From Hyaloperonospora brassicae (Eukaryota > Oomycota > Peronosporomycetes > Peronosporales > Peronosporaceae), in NCBI GenBank assembly GCA_947650285.1, contig CANTFL010000372.1, forward strand, positions 54,362 to 118,361: a stretch of 64,000 bases of DNA, given 5' to 3'. Below, piece after piece: positions 43,400 through 54,300 of this stretch. Numbering within the stretch: the first letter of the stretch is position 1; every line of letters begins with the position of its first letter. The notes beneath the pieces were generated by a model, which had not been told where the DNA came from, searched no databases, and worked only from the letters and a program-made list of their open reading frames with translations. Position numbers and translations under genes: made by a program.

Positions 43400-45250
43400 T
43401 CGTATCGCCCTATTTTTTCTTCACGCCGCGGTTGCCTGTCTCTGCTGACGAGCCGATGTTCTTCATGTCTCTCTTTTTAAATCGAAGCGGTGGACATCAC
43501 GTATTTCTCGATGATCTAAGTGGTGACCATCACGTCTGTTGTCACGTCGGCCTTCTGATTGACGCGTGCTGTCGTTACGGCTGTCTCTGCGGCGAGAGAT
43601 CCTGGAATCGTATCTGTGTGTATCAGAAAGTCGATTGCTGCTCATTCTGTCACGTTGCTTCTTGCGCTTTTCGCCTCACAAACGATGACTGATGATCTCT
43701 TCCACTCGATGTATATCACCCAGTCGTTGCAGGTAGATGAAGTCCATCAATTCATCATTTCCACAATCCAGCAAGAATTGCTCCATATGATCTTAAGACT
43801 CAGCCCCACCCTTCTCGTACTGGATCTGATCAGCTCGTGCTTATCCTTTCAAGCGGAGGAGGAAGTCGCACACATGTTCCGATCCCTGGCGCTTCGCCGA
43901 GTAATACCTGGTTATGGCCGACTGATCGTACGTCGAGCAGAAGTACTCCAAAAACGCCTTGCTGAGCAATTTCCATGACCTCTGCGTTTTCTTAGACAAC
44001 TGTCGTTACCGACTCTTAGCCGCATTCCCTAGAATCAACGAGAATGGCACAAACCAGTCATTCTGGGGCTTGCATGATACCTACATCTCGTAGGTAAACG
44101 TCTTGATCCACTCGAGAGCTCCATCGGAACAGTAACGTCTTCCCTCAATCTTGGCAATCTTCTCCAACAAGGCATGCGTCCGAATCTCGAGTACTTGTCC
44201 TCGTTCACTCACAGATACTTCAAATCTCAGACGACGATTGCAGTTGTTCGTCGAATGACTTCCGCGTTGTTGTCCCATCCAATCTTCGTCGTGATCGTCG
44301 TCGTCTTCGTAGGGTCCTCGTCCATCTCCTCCTCTCGTTGCGAACTATTCCTCCTCGTTGGAGGGGAAGGCCTTGGTGTATCCATTTAGACATCATCCAG
44401 GTAAGACGATCTCTCCACTCGAGAGTATGATTCCGATTTAGTTTCACCGTTCTCGTCTCCTTGAGCGTTTTTCCACGCTTGAGTCTCGCTGGATCTTTAC
44501 TGTGGCTCATAACTCGATGGTTTCGGTGCCTTCTCTTCTATTAAAGTGGCGTCTACATGCAGCTGTTCTTTGTAGAGCTAACGCCTGGAATCGCGTCGAT
44601 TTCAAAAGCTCTCCGAGCTTGGCTCTCCATTCCTTTATCTCTTTGTCGACCACCCGCGGGTTGAAGCCAGTCTCCGCCAGTTTGGGATCCTGCGACGCTT
44701 TAAACTTGTATCCCATCGCTCTCAAGAGGTAAACCGTGTACGCCGAGAGTGCCTCAATGCATAAAACGGTGCAGGTCATGTTCAACATGGTGCTGAGGTC
44801 CGACCATTTCGCTTGAGTAGATAGGTCAATGTCGAATTACTTGATCCACCCTCTCTTTTTCGTTTTTTCAGCCATATGATGAAGAAACCGGTTGACTTGA
44901 GGAGTTAAGATCCTCTTCGGTTCCTTAAAGATGACCAATTGAAGCTCTGATACCCTCAACCTCAGCTCGCCGTCATATACGTTTTCTTGCTCAGCTTGCA
45001 CGTAGTCTCTCACCGCTTGTGCATGCTTCTCCTTTATCTCCCGTACGCGACTCGCATGTCTCGAGTTTAGAACTAGATTTTCATCATCTTCTCCGAGTAC
45101 TCCTCCATTATCGCACTCATTATTTACATCCTGATCTTTCTCCACATGGTCAACTCCTTCAAATTCGTCGATCCCAGGTTCTCGTTTCACTTCGACCATC
45201 ACTTTCGTGTCGTTCTTTATCGCCAGGGTCGACTGAGCGCACAACAATAT
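43400..45250 (-). pseudogene. gag: Gag of element 3
   Basis: From right to left: a charged, coiled-coil-rich N-terminus (44837-45247, VREIKEKHAQAVRDYVQAEQ); a second segment (44507-44788); then the capsid-like domain at about 43690-44000 (minus strand), with FLEYFCSTYDQSAITRYYSA, SEHVCDFLLRLKG and GGAESKDHMEQFLLDCGNDE. This is the typical Gag signature of Phytophthora-type Gypsy elements. Stops and frameshifts separate the parts. Confidence 0.75.
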
Positions 45251-45350
45251 TCCAGCAGACGCTGAGACCCCTCCGCTTGCTAGTTACGAATGGATGACCA
45301 TTTCGCTCGTAGTTGGTTGCTTGGTACCTGCTAAACAATCGCACACCCTG

Positions 45351-45371
45351 TAATCCCGGGTCGCGGCACCA
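45351..45371 (-). other. Primer binding site of element 3
   Basis: On the minus strand TGGTGCCGCGACCCGGGATTA lies 10 nt inside the right LTR. Its complement, ending CCCGGGTCGCGGCACCA, looks like the T-arm and acceptor end of a tRNA. The tRNA identity is not assigned. It differs from the site used by elements 1, 2 and 4. Confidence 0.65.
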
Positions 45372-45381
45372 GTTGAAGTAT

Positions 45382-46299
45382 TGTAGTTAGTTCATTCTGT
45401 CGTATACCATCTCAACGTACAAACACAAAAATCGCCAAGCTTTGTCGGCGATACGAGCTAGTACGCTTGATAGAATCCGTATGCGGTTAGAACCCTCGGG
45501 TTCGGTTGTAGCTTTGGCCCGACTGATTTCTTACAAACAATCCTCCAGAGGCCTGCCTGAGCTCTGCAGCTTTTAAACCTCTCTCTTCCTGTGACTTTAC
45601 ACCAACGGGTGGAAGCCGACGCAGTACGCGCTGTTACAGGTCACCAAGCGCAGTATACGTCCGACTAGAAGAATGTCGATGCGCTCGACTGAAGCCCACC
45701 GGCTTGTCGGTCGACGGGTCGTTGGACTGTGCCGTCTATTGGGTCACCGGCTCGTCGATGACGAGACCTACAACAGTCCATTCACTAGGTTTACCGGGTC
45801 GTCGACGACGAGACTCCTTCCTTCGCTAGTAGCGAGCGCTGCCCAACCCGGGCCCTCCTAAACCCTTGGCGCTACCAGTCGATACCTATACAAGCTATGC
45901 CTCTCGAGTTTTGACGGCAGGCACAATCTAGCCCACGCAGGGACTTATCTAAGTGTACGCGTGTCTTGGACTTAGAAAATTCTGCAGTGTATTGGTTTAT
46001 CTATTTTGCTTTCACGCAGAGCCAGTTTGAATGGCTCTCTGTCCTTCTTTAGTTCGTATACAAATATCATGATGAATCTGTCGTTCGATCTTCCTGCAGT
46101 TTGTTATATCCTTGAGTCGCCGACACTTAAGTCGCCGCCACCCAGTAGTCAACCCATAAGTCGTCGACCTTTTCCACTGTCGGTCGAGTCGTCGACCCTT
46201 AAGTCGTCGACCTTTTCCACTGTCGCTCGAGTCACCGACACTTGAGTCGACGAACTTAAGGGTCGCCGAACTAATATTCTGGGACTGAAATTCTCTACA
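45382..46299 (-). repeat. 5' LTR of element 3
   Basis: It is bounded by TGTAGTTAGTTC on the left and TTCTCTACA on the right. The inner tandem region (46110-46260) carries the approximately 15-bp unit as AAGTCGTCGACC-like words. It has one fewer copy of the approximately 49-bp unit than the solo LTR at 3373-4659. Confidence 0.8.
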
Positions 46300-46435
46300 C
46301 CACAGATGCAACAGAGAGCAATGAGTTCTGGAGCGTCAATCCTGGAAGCTGCGTTGCCTTCTTCTGGCAGCATGTTTGTGATAAAACAGGCGTTGCCCAG
46401 CACATCGCGTCTTCCTCTAGTCTTCACGCGCGTCT

Positions 46436-47220
46436 GTTCCTCTATTGACAGCCTCCTCGAAGCACCACGCCGGACGTAGCAGCAATAATCGAACGGGCAA
46501 CATCAATGGGACCCACATGTTGAAGAGCTGAAGTAGAGCTCGCAGTCACACCAATGTGCGCTCAAGCAGTAGCTGTAGGACAAACACGGGCACGAATAAC
46601 AGCCATATGTCCAACGCCGACACTGGCAGCAACGTCCTTGGCACTGGCTATCACAAGAGCGCGTCCACCTTGGCCGGTGCTTGTTTCCTTTAGAGGCGTC
46701 GTGCTGGTCTTGAATGGCATTGCGACTTCCTTCTTGGGTTCTCCTGCTGCACGGATGGCTTGATCGCGAATGCGCCTCCGTGCCTATGTCTCATATGTAC
46801 TTCCTCTCCAAAATTGGCTGCAGCTCGAATTCATGCTGGACTTTGAGCTAATCTTGCGTAGCCTTCTGAAGCTGCTATTCGAGTCTCCCACTTGCGGCCT
46901 CGGCATATTTTGGCTCGCTGTATGAGCGCCAGTACTTCGCTATCCCTCTTGAGGCGCAACTCGATTGCTTTGTCGCGCTCTATATCTGCTAATAGTACTA
47001 GGTCTGTTCGCAATTCACAAATGTGCGTCAGCGCAACGGCTTGATTCTGGAGCACGTCGTTCGCGCGTTGGAGCTTGCTGCACGCATGCAAGAATGCTTC
47101 GCATGTGCTTTTGATGAAAGTTTCTGTGGTGTTCGTCGGGACTGAGAAGCAGATTGGAAATGACAAAGATGTACGGTGGGGGGGGCAGGGCGACAGCAAA
47201 GTAATTATGAAAGAATTCAT
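46436..47220 (-). pseudogene. Decayed subtelomeric gene, unknown function
   Basis: A minus-strand frame to 46831 reads TFIKSTCEAFLHACSKLQRA and then a long helical, charged segment (LADIERDKAIELRLKRDSEV). A possible splice acceptor, TCTGCTTCTCAG, lies just before it. Further left, after a stop and a shift, 46570-46780 reads IRAAGEPKKEVAMPFKTSTT and GGRALVIASAKDVAASVGVG. In-frame stops occur at the end of each part. I do not recognise the protein. It could be one decayed gene or two fragments. Confidence 0.35.
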
Positions 47221-47329
47221 TCATAAATGTTTTGCAAAGTGGATATGAAATATGGGGTACTTTAACTGTAAGAGAAGTGGCATGAGACGCAGCGGTGAGC
47301 CAAGTTGAAAAGGCAGTAAAATGGCGCAA

Positions 47330-47978
47330 AAAAACGGGCGTGAAGGTCGCGGCAACTAGGACAAAGGATTCATTTAAATAAATGAGATGATGACCTCGAC
47401 GAGACCAGAATAGGTGATGGGTTGAACCGTATAAGTAGGTTTTGTTCGTGTTAAAGGTAAGAAAGTGGAGATGTAAATTGATTAGAGGTAGTTCTGGACG
47501 GCTCGATAGACAGATTCATGCTACCAGCTATCGTTCACCTGTCTAATGTAGCTGTGTCGAACAGCAATTGAGTATGTTTCGCTGTTTGATAATGGACAAG
47601 CTTGACATGATGCTAGGACTTCGTGTTTGACTTCGCACAAACGATTTATTCGGCGATCTGCCCGAAGAATCGTCGTCTTATGCTGCTGCTATCATCTAAG
47701 TTATCGAGCTTACTTGAATAAACATCGCAATAAGAAAATAGATGACCTAAAAATGATTTTTTATTGTATCGCAAAGGCTTAATGTAGAAGCTCAGGACAA
47801 CTTTAGGAATATAAGTAGAGACAAACATGTTTCCAGGAATAATGCCTACTGGCTAGCAGCCACTTGTCGTGTCATAATTTATCGGTCTTTCGAATATGTT
47901 AGTAGCAACTTGAGCGTCGATCATAAAAGTGTGTGGTGTATTGTATATTATCTTAAGTAAGAAAATAATGTTTGATAA
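47330..47978. other. Subtelomeric DNA without a gene
   Basis: AT-rich DNA with only short frames. It runs directly into the telomeric array. Confidence 0.5.
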
Positions 47979-48341
47979 TTAGGGTTTAGGGTTTAGGGTT
48001 TAGGGTTTAGGGTTTAGGGTTTAGGGTTTAGGGTTTAGGGTTTAGGGTTTAGGGTTTAGGGTTTAGGGTTTAGGGTTTAGGGTTTAGGGTTTAGGGTTTA
48101 GGGTTTAGGGTTTAGGGTTTAGGGTTTTAGGGTTTAGGGTTTAGGGTTTAGGGTTTAGGGTTTAGGGTTTAGGGTTTAGGGTTTAGGGTTTAGGGTTTAG
48201 GGTTTAGGGTTTAGGGTTTAGGGTTTAGGGTTTAGGGTTTAGGGTTTAGGGTTTAGGGTTTAGGGTTTAGGGTTTAGGGTTTAGGGTTTGGGGTTTAGGG
48301 TTTAGGGTTTAGGGTTTAGGGTTTAGGGTTTAGGGTTTAGG
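47979..48341 (+). repeat. Telomeric repeat array (TTTAGGG)n
   Basis: The array has about 52 copies of TTTAGGG over 363 bp, nearly perfect, with one TTTTAGGG (near 48125) and one TTTGGGG variant (near 48290). The G-rich strand points right, so the chromosome end should lie to the right. Instead, satellite starts at 48342 without a gap. TTTAGGG is the telomere unit in oomycetes and plants. Confidence 0.95.
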
Positions 48342-51300
48342 AGTGATCAGGAAGCGACCGAGACGTGATCAGGGATCAGGAAGGTGATCGCGATCGTGAT
48401 CAGTGATCAGGTAGGTGATCGCGACCGAGTTGATGTGGAGCACACCATGTGGTCTGCGATCAGCAAGGCGATCACGATCAGGAAGCGATCGAGACGTGAT
48501 CAGGGATCAGGAAGGTGATCAAGGTCGTGATCAGTGATCTGGAAGGTGATTGCGATCAAGTTGGTGTGGAGCACACCATGTGATCTGCGATCAGCAAGGC
48601 GATCACGATCAGGAAGCGATCGAGACGTGATCAGGGATCAGGAAGGTGATTGCGGTCGAGATCATTGATGGGGTAGGTGATCGCGACCAAGTTGGTGTGG
48701 AGCACACCATGTGATCTGCGATCAGCAAGGCGATCACGATCAGGAAGCGATCGAGACGTGATCAGGGATCAGAGAGGTGATCGCGATCGCGATCATTGAT
48801 GAGGTAGGTGATCGAGATCAAGTTGGTGTGGAGCACACCATGTGATCCGCGATCAGCAAGGCGATCACGATCAGGAAGCGATCGAGACGTTATCAGGGAT
48901 CAGGAAGGTGATCGCGATCGCGATCATTGATGAGGTAGGTGATCGCGACCAAGTTGGTGTGGAGCACACCATGTGATCTGCGATCAGCAAGGCGATCACG
49001 ATCAGGAAGCGATCGAGACGTGATCAGGGATCAGGAAGGTGATCGCGATCGCGATCATTAATCAGATAGGTGATCGAGATCAAGTTGGTGTGGAGCACAC
49101 CATGTGATCTGCAATCAGCAAGGCGATCACGATCAGGAAGCGATCGAGACGTGATCAGGGATCAGGAAGGTGATCGCGATCGCGATCATTGATCAGGTAG
49201 GTGATCGAGATCAAGTTGGTGTGGAGCACACCATGTGATCTGCGATCAGCAAGGCGATCACGATCAGGAAGCGATCGAGACGTGATCAGGGATCTGGTAG
49301 GTGATCGCGATCGCGATCATTGATCAGGTAGGTGATCGAGATCAAGTTGGTGTGGAGCACACCATGTGATCTGCGATCAGCAAGGCGATCACGATCAGGA
49401 AGCGATCGAGACGTGATCAGGGATCTGGTAGGTGATCGCGATCGCGATCATTGATGAGGTAGGTGATCGCGATCAAGTTGGTGTGGAGCGCACCATGTGA
49501 TCTGCGATCAGCAAGGCGATCACGATCAGGAAGCGATCGAGACGTGATCAGGGATCAGAGAGGTGATCGAGATTGCGATCATAGATGAGGTAGGTGATCA
49601 GTGATCAGGTAGGTGATCGCGACCGAGTTGGTGTGGAGCACACCATGTGATCTGCGATCAGCAAGGCGATCACGATCAGGAAGCGATCGAGACGTGATCA
49701 GGGATCAGGAAGGTGATCGCGATCGCGATCATTGATGAGGTAGGTGATCGCGATCAAGTTGGTGTGGAGCACACCATGTGATCTGCGATCAGCAAGGCGA
49801 TCACGATCAGGAAGCGATCGAGACGTGATTAGGGATCAGAGAGGTGATCGCGATCGTGATCAGTGATCAGGTAGGTGATCGAGATCAAGTTAGTGTGGAG
49901 CACACCATGTGATCTGCGATCAGCAAGGCGATCATGATCAGGAAGCGACCGAGACGTGATCAGGGATCAGGAAGGTGATCGCGATCGTGATCAGTGATCA
50001 GGTAGGTGATCGCGACCGAGTTGATGTGGAGCACACCATGTGGTCTGCGATCAGCAAGGCGATCACGATCAGGAAGCGATCGAGACGTGATCAGGGATCA
50101 GGAAGGTGATCGCGGTCGTGATCAGTGATCAGGTAGGTGATCGCGATCAAGTTGGTGTGGAGCACACCATGTGATCTGCGATCAGCAAGGCGATCACGAT
50201 CAGGAAGCGATCGAGACGTGATCAGGGATCAGGAAGGTGATTGCGGTCGAGATCATTGATGGGGTAGGTGATCGCGACCAAGTTGGTGTGGAGCACACCA
50301 TGTGATCTGCGATCAGCAAGGCGATCACGATCAGGAAGCGATCGAGACGTGATCAGGGATCAGGAAGGTGATCGCGATCGCGATCATTGATGAGGTAGGT
50401 GATCGAGATCAAGTTGGTGTGGAGCACACCATGTGATCCGCGATCAGCAAGGCGATCACGATCAGGAAGCGATCGAGACGTGATCAGGGATCAGGAAGGT
50501 GATCGCGATCGCGATCATTGATGAGGTAGGTGATCGCGACCAAGTTGGTGTGGAGCACACCATGTGATCTGCGATCAGCAAGGCGATCACGATCAGGAAG
50601 CGATCGAGACGTGATCAGGGATCAGGAAGGTGATCGCGATCGCGATCATTAATCAGATAGGTGATCGAGATCAAGTTGGTGTGGAGCACACCATGTGATC
50701 TGCAATCAGCAAGGCGATCACGATCAGGAAGCGATCGAGACGTGATCAGGGATCAGGAAGGTGATCGCGATCGCGATCATTGATCAGGTAGGTGATCGAG
50801 ATCAAGTTGGTGTGGAGCACACCATGTGATCTGCGATCAGCAAGGCGATCACGATCAGGAAGCGATCGAGACGTGATCAGGGATCAGGAAGGTGATCGCG
50901 ATCGCGATCATTGATGAGGTAGGTGATCGCGACCGAGTTGGTGTGGAGAACACCATGTGGTCTGCGATCAGCAAGGCGATCACGATCAGGAAGCGATCGA
51001 GACGTGATCAGGGATCAGGAAGGTGATCGCGATCGCGATCATTGATGAGGTAGGTGATCGAGATCAAGTTGGTGTGGAGCACACCATGTGATCTGCGATC
51101 AGCAAGGCGATCACGATCAGGAAGCGATCGAGACGTGATCAGGGATCAGGAAGGTGATTGCGGTCGCGATCATTGATGAGGTAGGTGATCGCGATCAAGT
51201 TGGTGTGGAGCGCACCATGTGATCTGCGATCAGCAAGGCGATCACGATCAGGAAGCGATCGAGACGTGATCAGGGATCAGAGAGGTGATCGAGATTGCGA

Positions 51301-54300
51301 TCATAGATGAGGTAGGTGATCAGTGATCAGGTAGGTGATCGCGACCGAGTTGGTGTGGAGCACACCATGTGATCTGCGATCAGCAAGGCGATCACGATCA
51401 GGAAGCGATCGAGACGTGATCAGGGATCACGTAGGTGATCGCGATCGCGATCATTGATGAGGTAGGTGATCGAGATCAAGTTGGTGTGGAGCACACCATG
51501 TGATCCGCGATCAGCAAGGCGTTCACGATCAGGAAGTGATCGAGACGTGATCAGAGATCAGAGAGGTGATCGAGATCGCGATCAGTGATCAGGTAGGTGA
51601 TCGCGACCGAGTTGATGTGGAGCACACCATGTGATCTGCGATCAGCAAGGCGATCACGATCAGGAAGCGATCGAGACGTGATCAGGGATTAGGAAGGTGA
51701 TCGCGATCGCGATCATTGATGAGGTAGGTGATCGAGATCAAGTTGGTGTGGAGCACAACATGTGATCTGCGATCAGCAAGGCGATCACGATCAGGAAGCG
51801 ATCGAGACGTGATCAGGGATCACGTAGGTGATCGCGATCGCGATCATTGATGAGGTAGGTGATCGCGACCAAGTTGGTGTGGAGCGCACCATGTGATCCG
51901 CGATCAGCAAGGCGTTCACGATCAGGAAGTGATCGAGACGTGATCAGGGATCAGAGAGGTGATCGAGATCGCGATCAGTGATCAGGTAGGTGATCGCGAC
52001 CGAGTTGATGTGGAGCACACCATGTGATCTGCGATCAGCAAGGCGATCACGATCAGGAAGCGATCGAGACGTGATCAGGGATTAGGAAGGTGATCGCGAT
52101 CGCGATCATTGATGAGGTAGGTGATCGAGATCAAGTTTGTGTGGAGCACAACATGTGATCTGCGATCAACAAGGCGATCATGATCAGGAAGCGATCGAGA
52201 CGTTATCAGGGATCAGGTAGGTGATCGCGATCGTGATCAGTGATCAGGTAGGTGATTGCGATCAAGTTGATGTGGAGCACACCATGTGATCTGCGATCAG
52301 CAAGGCGATCACGATCAGGAAGTGATCGAAACGTGATCAGGGATCAGGAAGGTGATCGCGATCGCGATCATTGATGAGGTAGGTGATCGAGATCAAGTTG
52401 GTGTGGAGCACACCATATGATCCGCGATCAGCAAGGCGATCACGATCAGGAAGCGATCGAGACGTGATCACTGATCAGGAAGGTGATCGCGATCGCGATC
52501 ATTGATGAGGTAGGTGATCGAGATCAAGTTGGTGTGGAGCACACCATATGATCCGCGATCAGCAAGGCGATCACGATCAGGAAGCGATCGAGACGTGATC
52601 ACTGATCAGGAAGGTGATCGCGATCGCGATCATTGATGAGGTAGGTGATCGAGATCAAGTTGGTGTGGAGCACATCATGTGATCTGCGATCAGCAAGGCG
52701 ATCACGATCAGGGAGCGATCGAGACGTGATCAGGGATCAGGAAGGTGATTGCGGTCGAGATCATTGATGGGGTAGGTGATCGCGACCGAGTTGGTGTGGA
52801 GCACACCATGTGATCTGCGATCAGCAAGGCGATCACGATCAGGAAGCGATCGAGACGTGATCAGGGATCAGGAAGGTGATCGCGATCGCGATCATTGATG
52901 AGGTAGGTGATCGAGATCAAGTTGGTGTGGAGAACACCATGTGATCCGCAATCAGCAAGGCGATCACGATCAGGAAGCGATCGAGACGTGATCAGGCATC
53001 AGGAAGGTGATCGCGGTCGCGATCATTGATGAGGTAGGTGATCGAGATCAAGTTGGTGTGGAGCACACCATGTGATCTGCGATCAGCAAGGCGATCACGA
53101 TCAGGAAGCGATCGAGACGTGATCAGGGATCAGGAAGGTGATCGCGATCGCGATCATTGATGAGGTAGGTGATCGAGATCAAGTTGATGTGGAGCATACC
53201 ATGTGATCTGCAATCAGCAAGGCGATCACGATCAGGAAGCGATCGAGACGTGATCAGGGATCAGGAAGGTGATCGCGATCGCGATCATTGATGAGGTAGG
53301 TGATCGAGATCAAGTTGGTGTGGAGCACACCATGTGATCTGCGATCAGCAAGGCGATCACGATCAGGAAGCGATCGAGACGTGATCAGGGATCAGGAAGG
53401 TGATCGCGATCGCGATCATTGATGAGGTAGGTGATCGAGATCAAGTTGGTGTGGAGCACACCATGTGATCTGCGATCAGCAAGGCGATCACGATCAGGAA
53501 GCGATCGAGACGTGATCAGGGATCAGGAAGGTGATCGCGATCGCGATCATTGATGAGGTAGGTGATCGAGACAAGTTGATGTGGAGACACCATGTGATCT
53601 GCAATCAGCAAGGCGATCACGATCAGGAAGCGATCGAGACGTGATCAGGGATCAGGAAGGTGATCGCGATCGCGATCATTGATGAGGTAGGTGATCGAGA
53701 TCAAGTTGGTGTGGAGCACACCATGTGATCTGCGATCAGCAAGGCGATCACGATCAGGAAGCGATCGAGACGTGGTCAGGGATCAGGAAGGTGATCGCGA
53801 TCGCGATCATTGATGAAGTAGGTGATCGAGATCAAGTTGATGTGGAGCATACCATGTGATCTGCAATCAGCAAGGCGATCACGATCAGGAAGCGATCGAG
53901 ACGTGATCAGGGATCAGGAAGGTGATCGCGATCGCGATCATTGATGAGGTAGGTGATCGAGATCAAGTTGATGTGGAGCACACCATGTGATCTGCGATCA
54001 GCAAGGCGATCACGATCAGGAAGCGATCGAGACGTGATCAGGGATCAGGAAGGTGATCGCGATCGCGATCATTGATGAGGTAGGTGATCGAGATCAAGTT
54101 GGTGTGGAGCACACCATGTGATCTGCGATCAGCAAGGCGATCACGATCAGGAAGCGATCGAGACGTGATCAGGGATCAGGAAGGTGATCGCGACCAAGTT
54201 GGTGTGGAGCACACCATGTGATCTGCGATCAGCAAGGCGATCACGATCAGGAAGCGATCGAGACGTGATCAGGGATCAGAGAGGTGATCGCGATCGCGAT

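Larger units (their letters stand above)
32210..46299 (-). mobile_element. Element 3: Ty3/Gypsy element of a second lineage, degraded
   Basis: LTRs of about 0.9-1.0 kb lie at 32210-33165 and 45382-46299. A primer site sits beside the right LTR, and gag, protease, RT, integrase and chromodomain are read right to left on the minus strand. Its Gag (FLEYFCSTYDQSAITRYYSA) and RT (IRLCIDYKMVNAVTVDMEYT) are the type common in Phytophthora Gypsy elements and differ strongly from element 1. Plus-strand coding fragments fill the space between chromodomain and 3' LTR. The two flanks (TGTGG left, CCACA right) are not a direct repeat, and the left flank is element 4 while the right is not. Confidence 0.85.

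Noticed and set aside
31429..46435. Element 3 as a clean insertion into element 4
   Set aside because: Only the left junction is in element 4 gag. The sequence right of 46299 does not continue that gag.
1..47978. tRNA, rRNA or snRNA genes
   Set aside because: The only tRNA-like sequences found are complements of primer binding sites. No cloverleaf or rRNA core sequence was seen.
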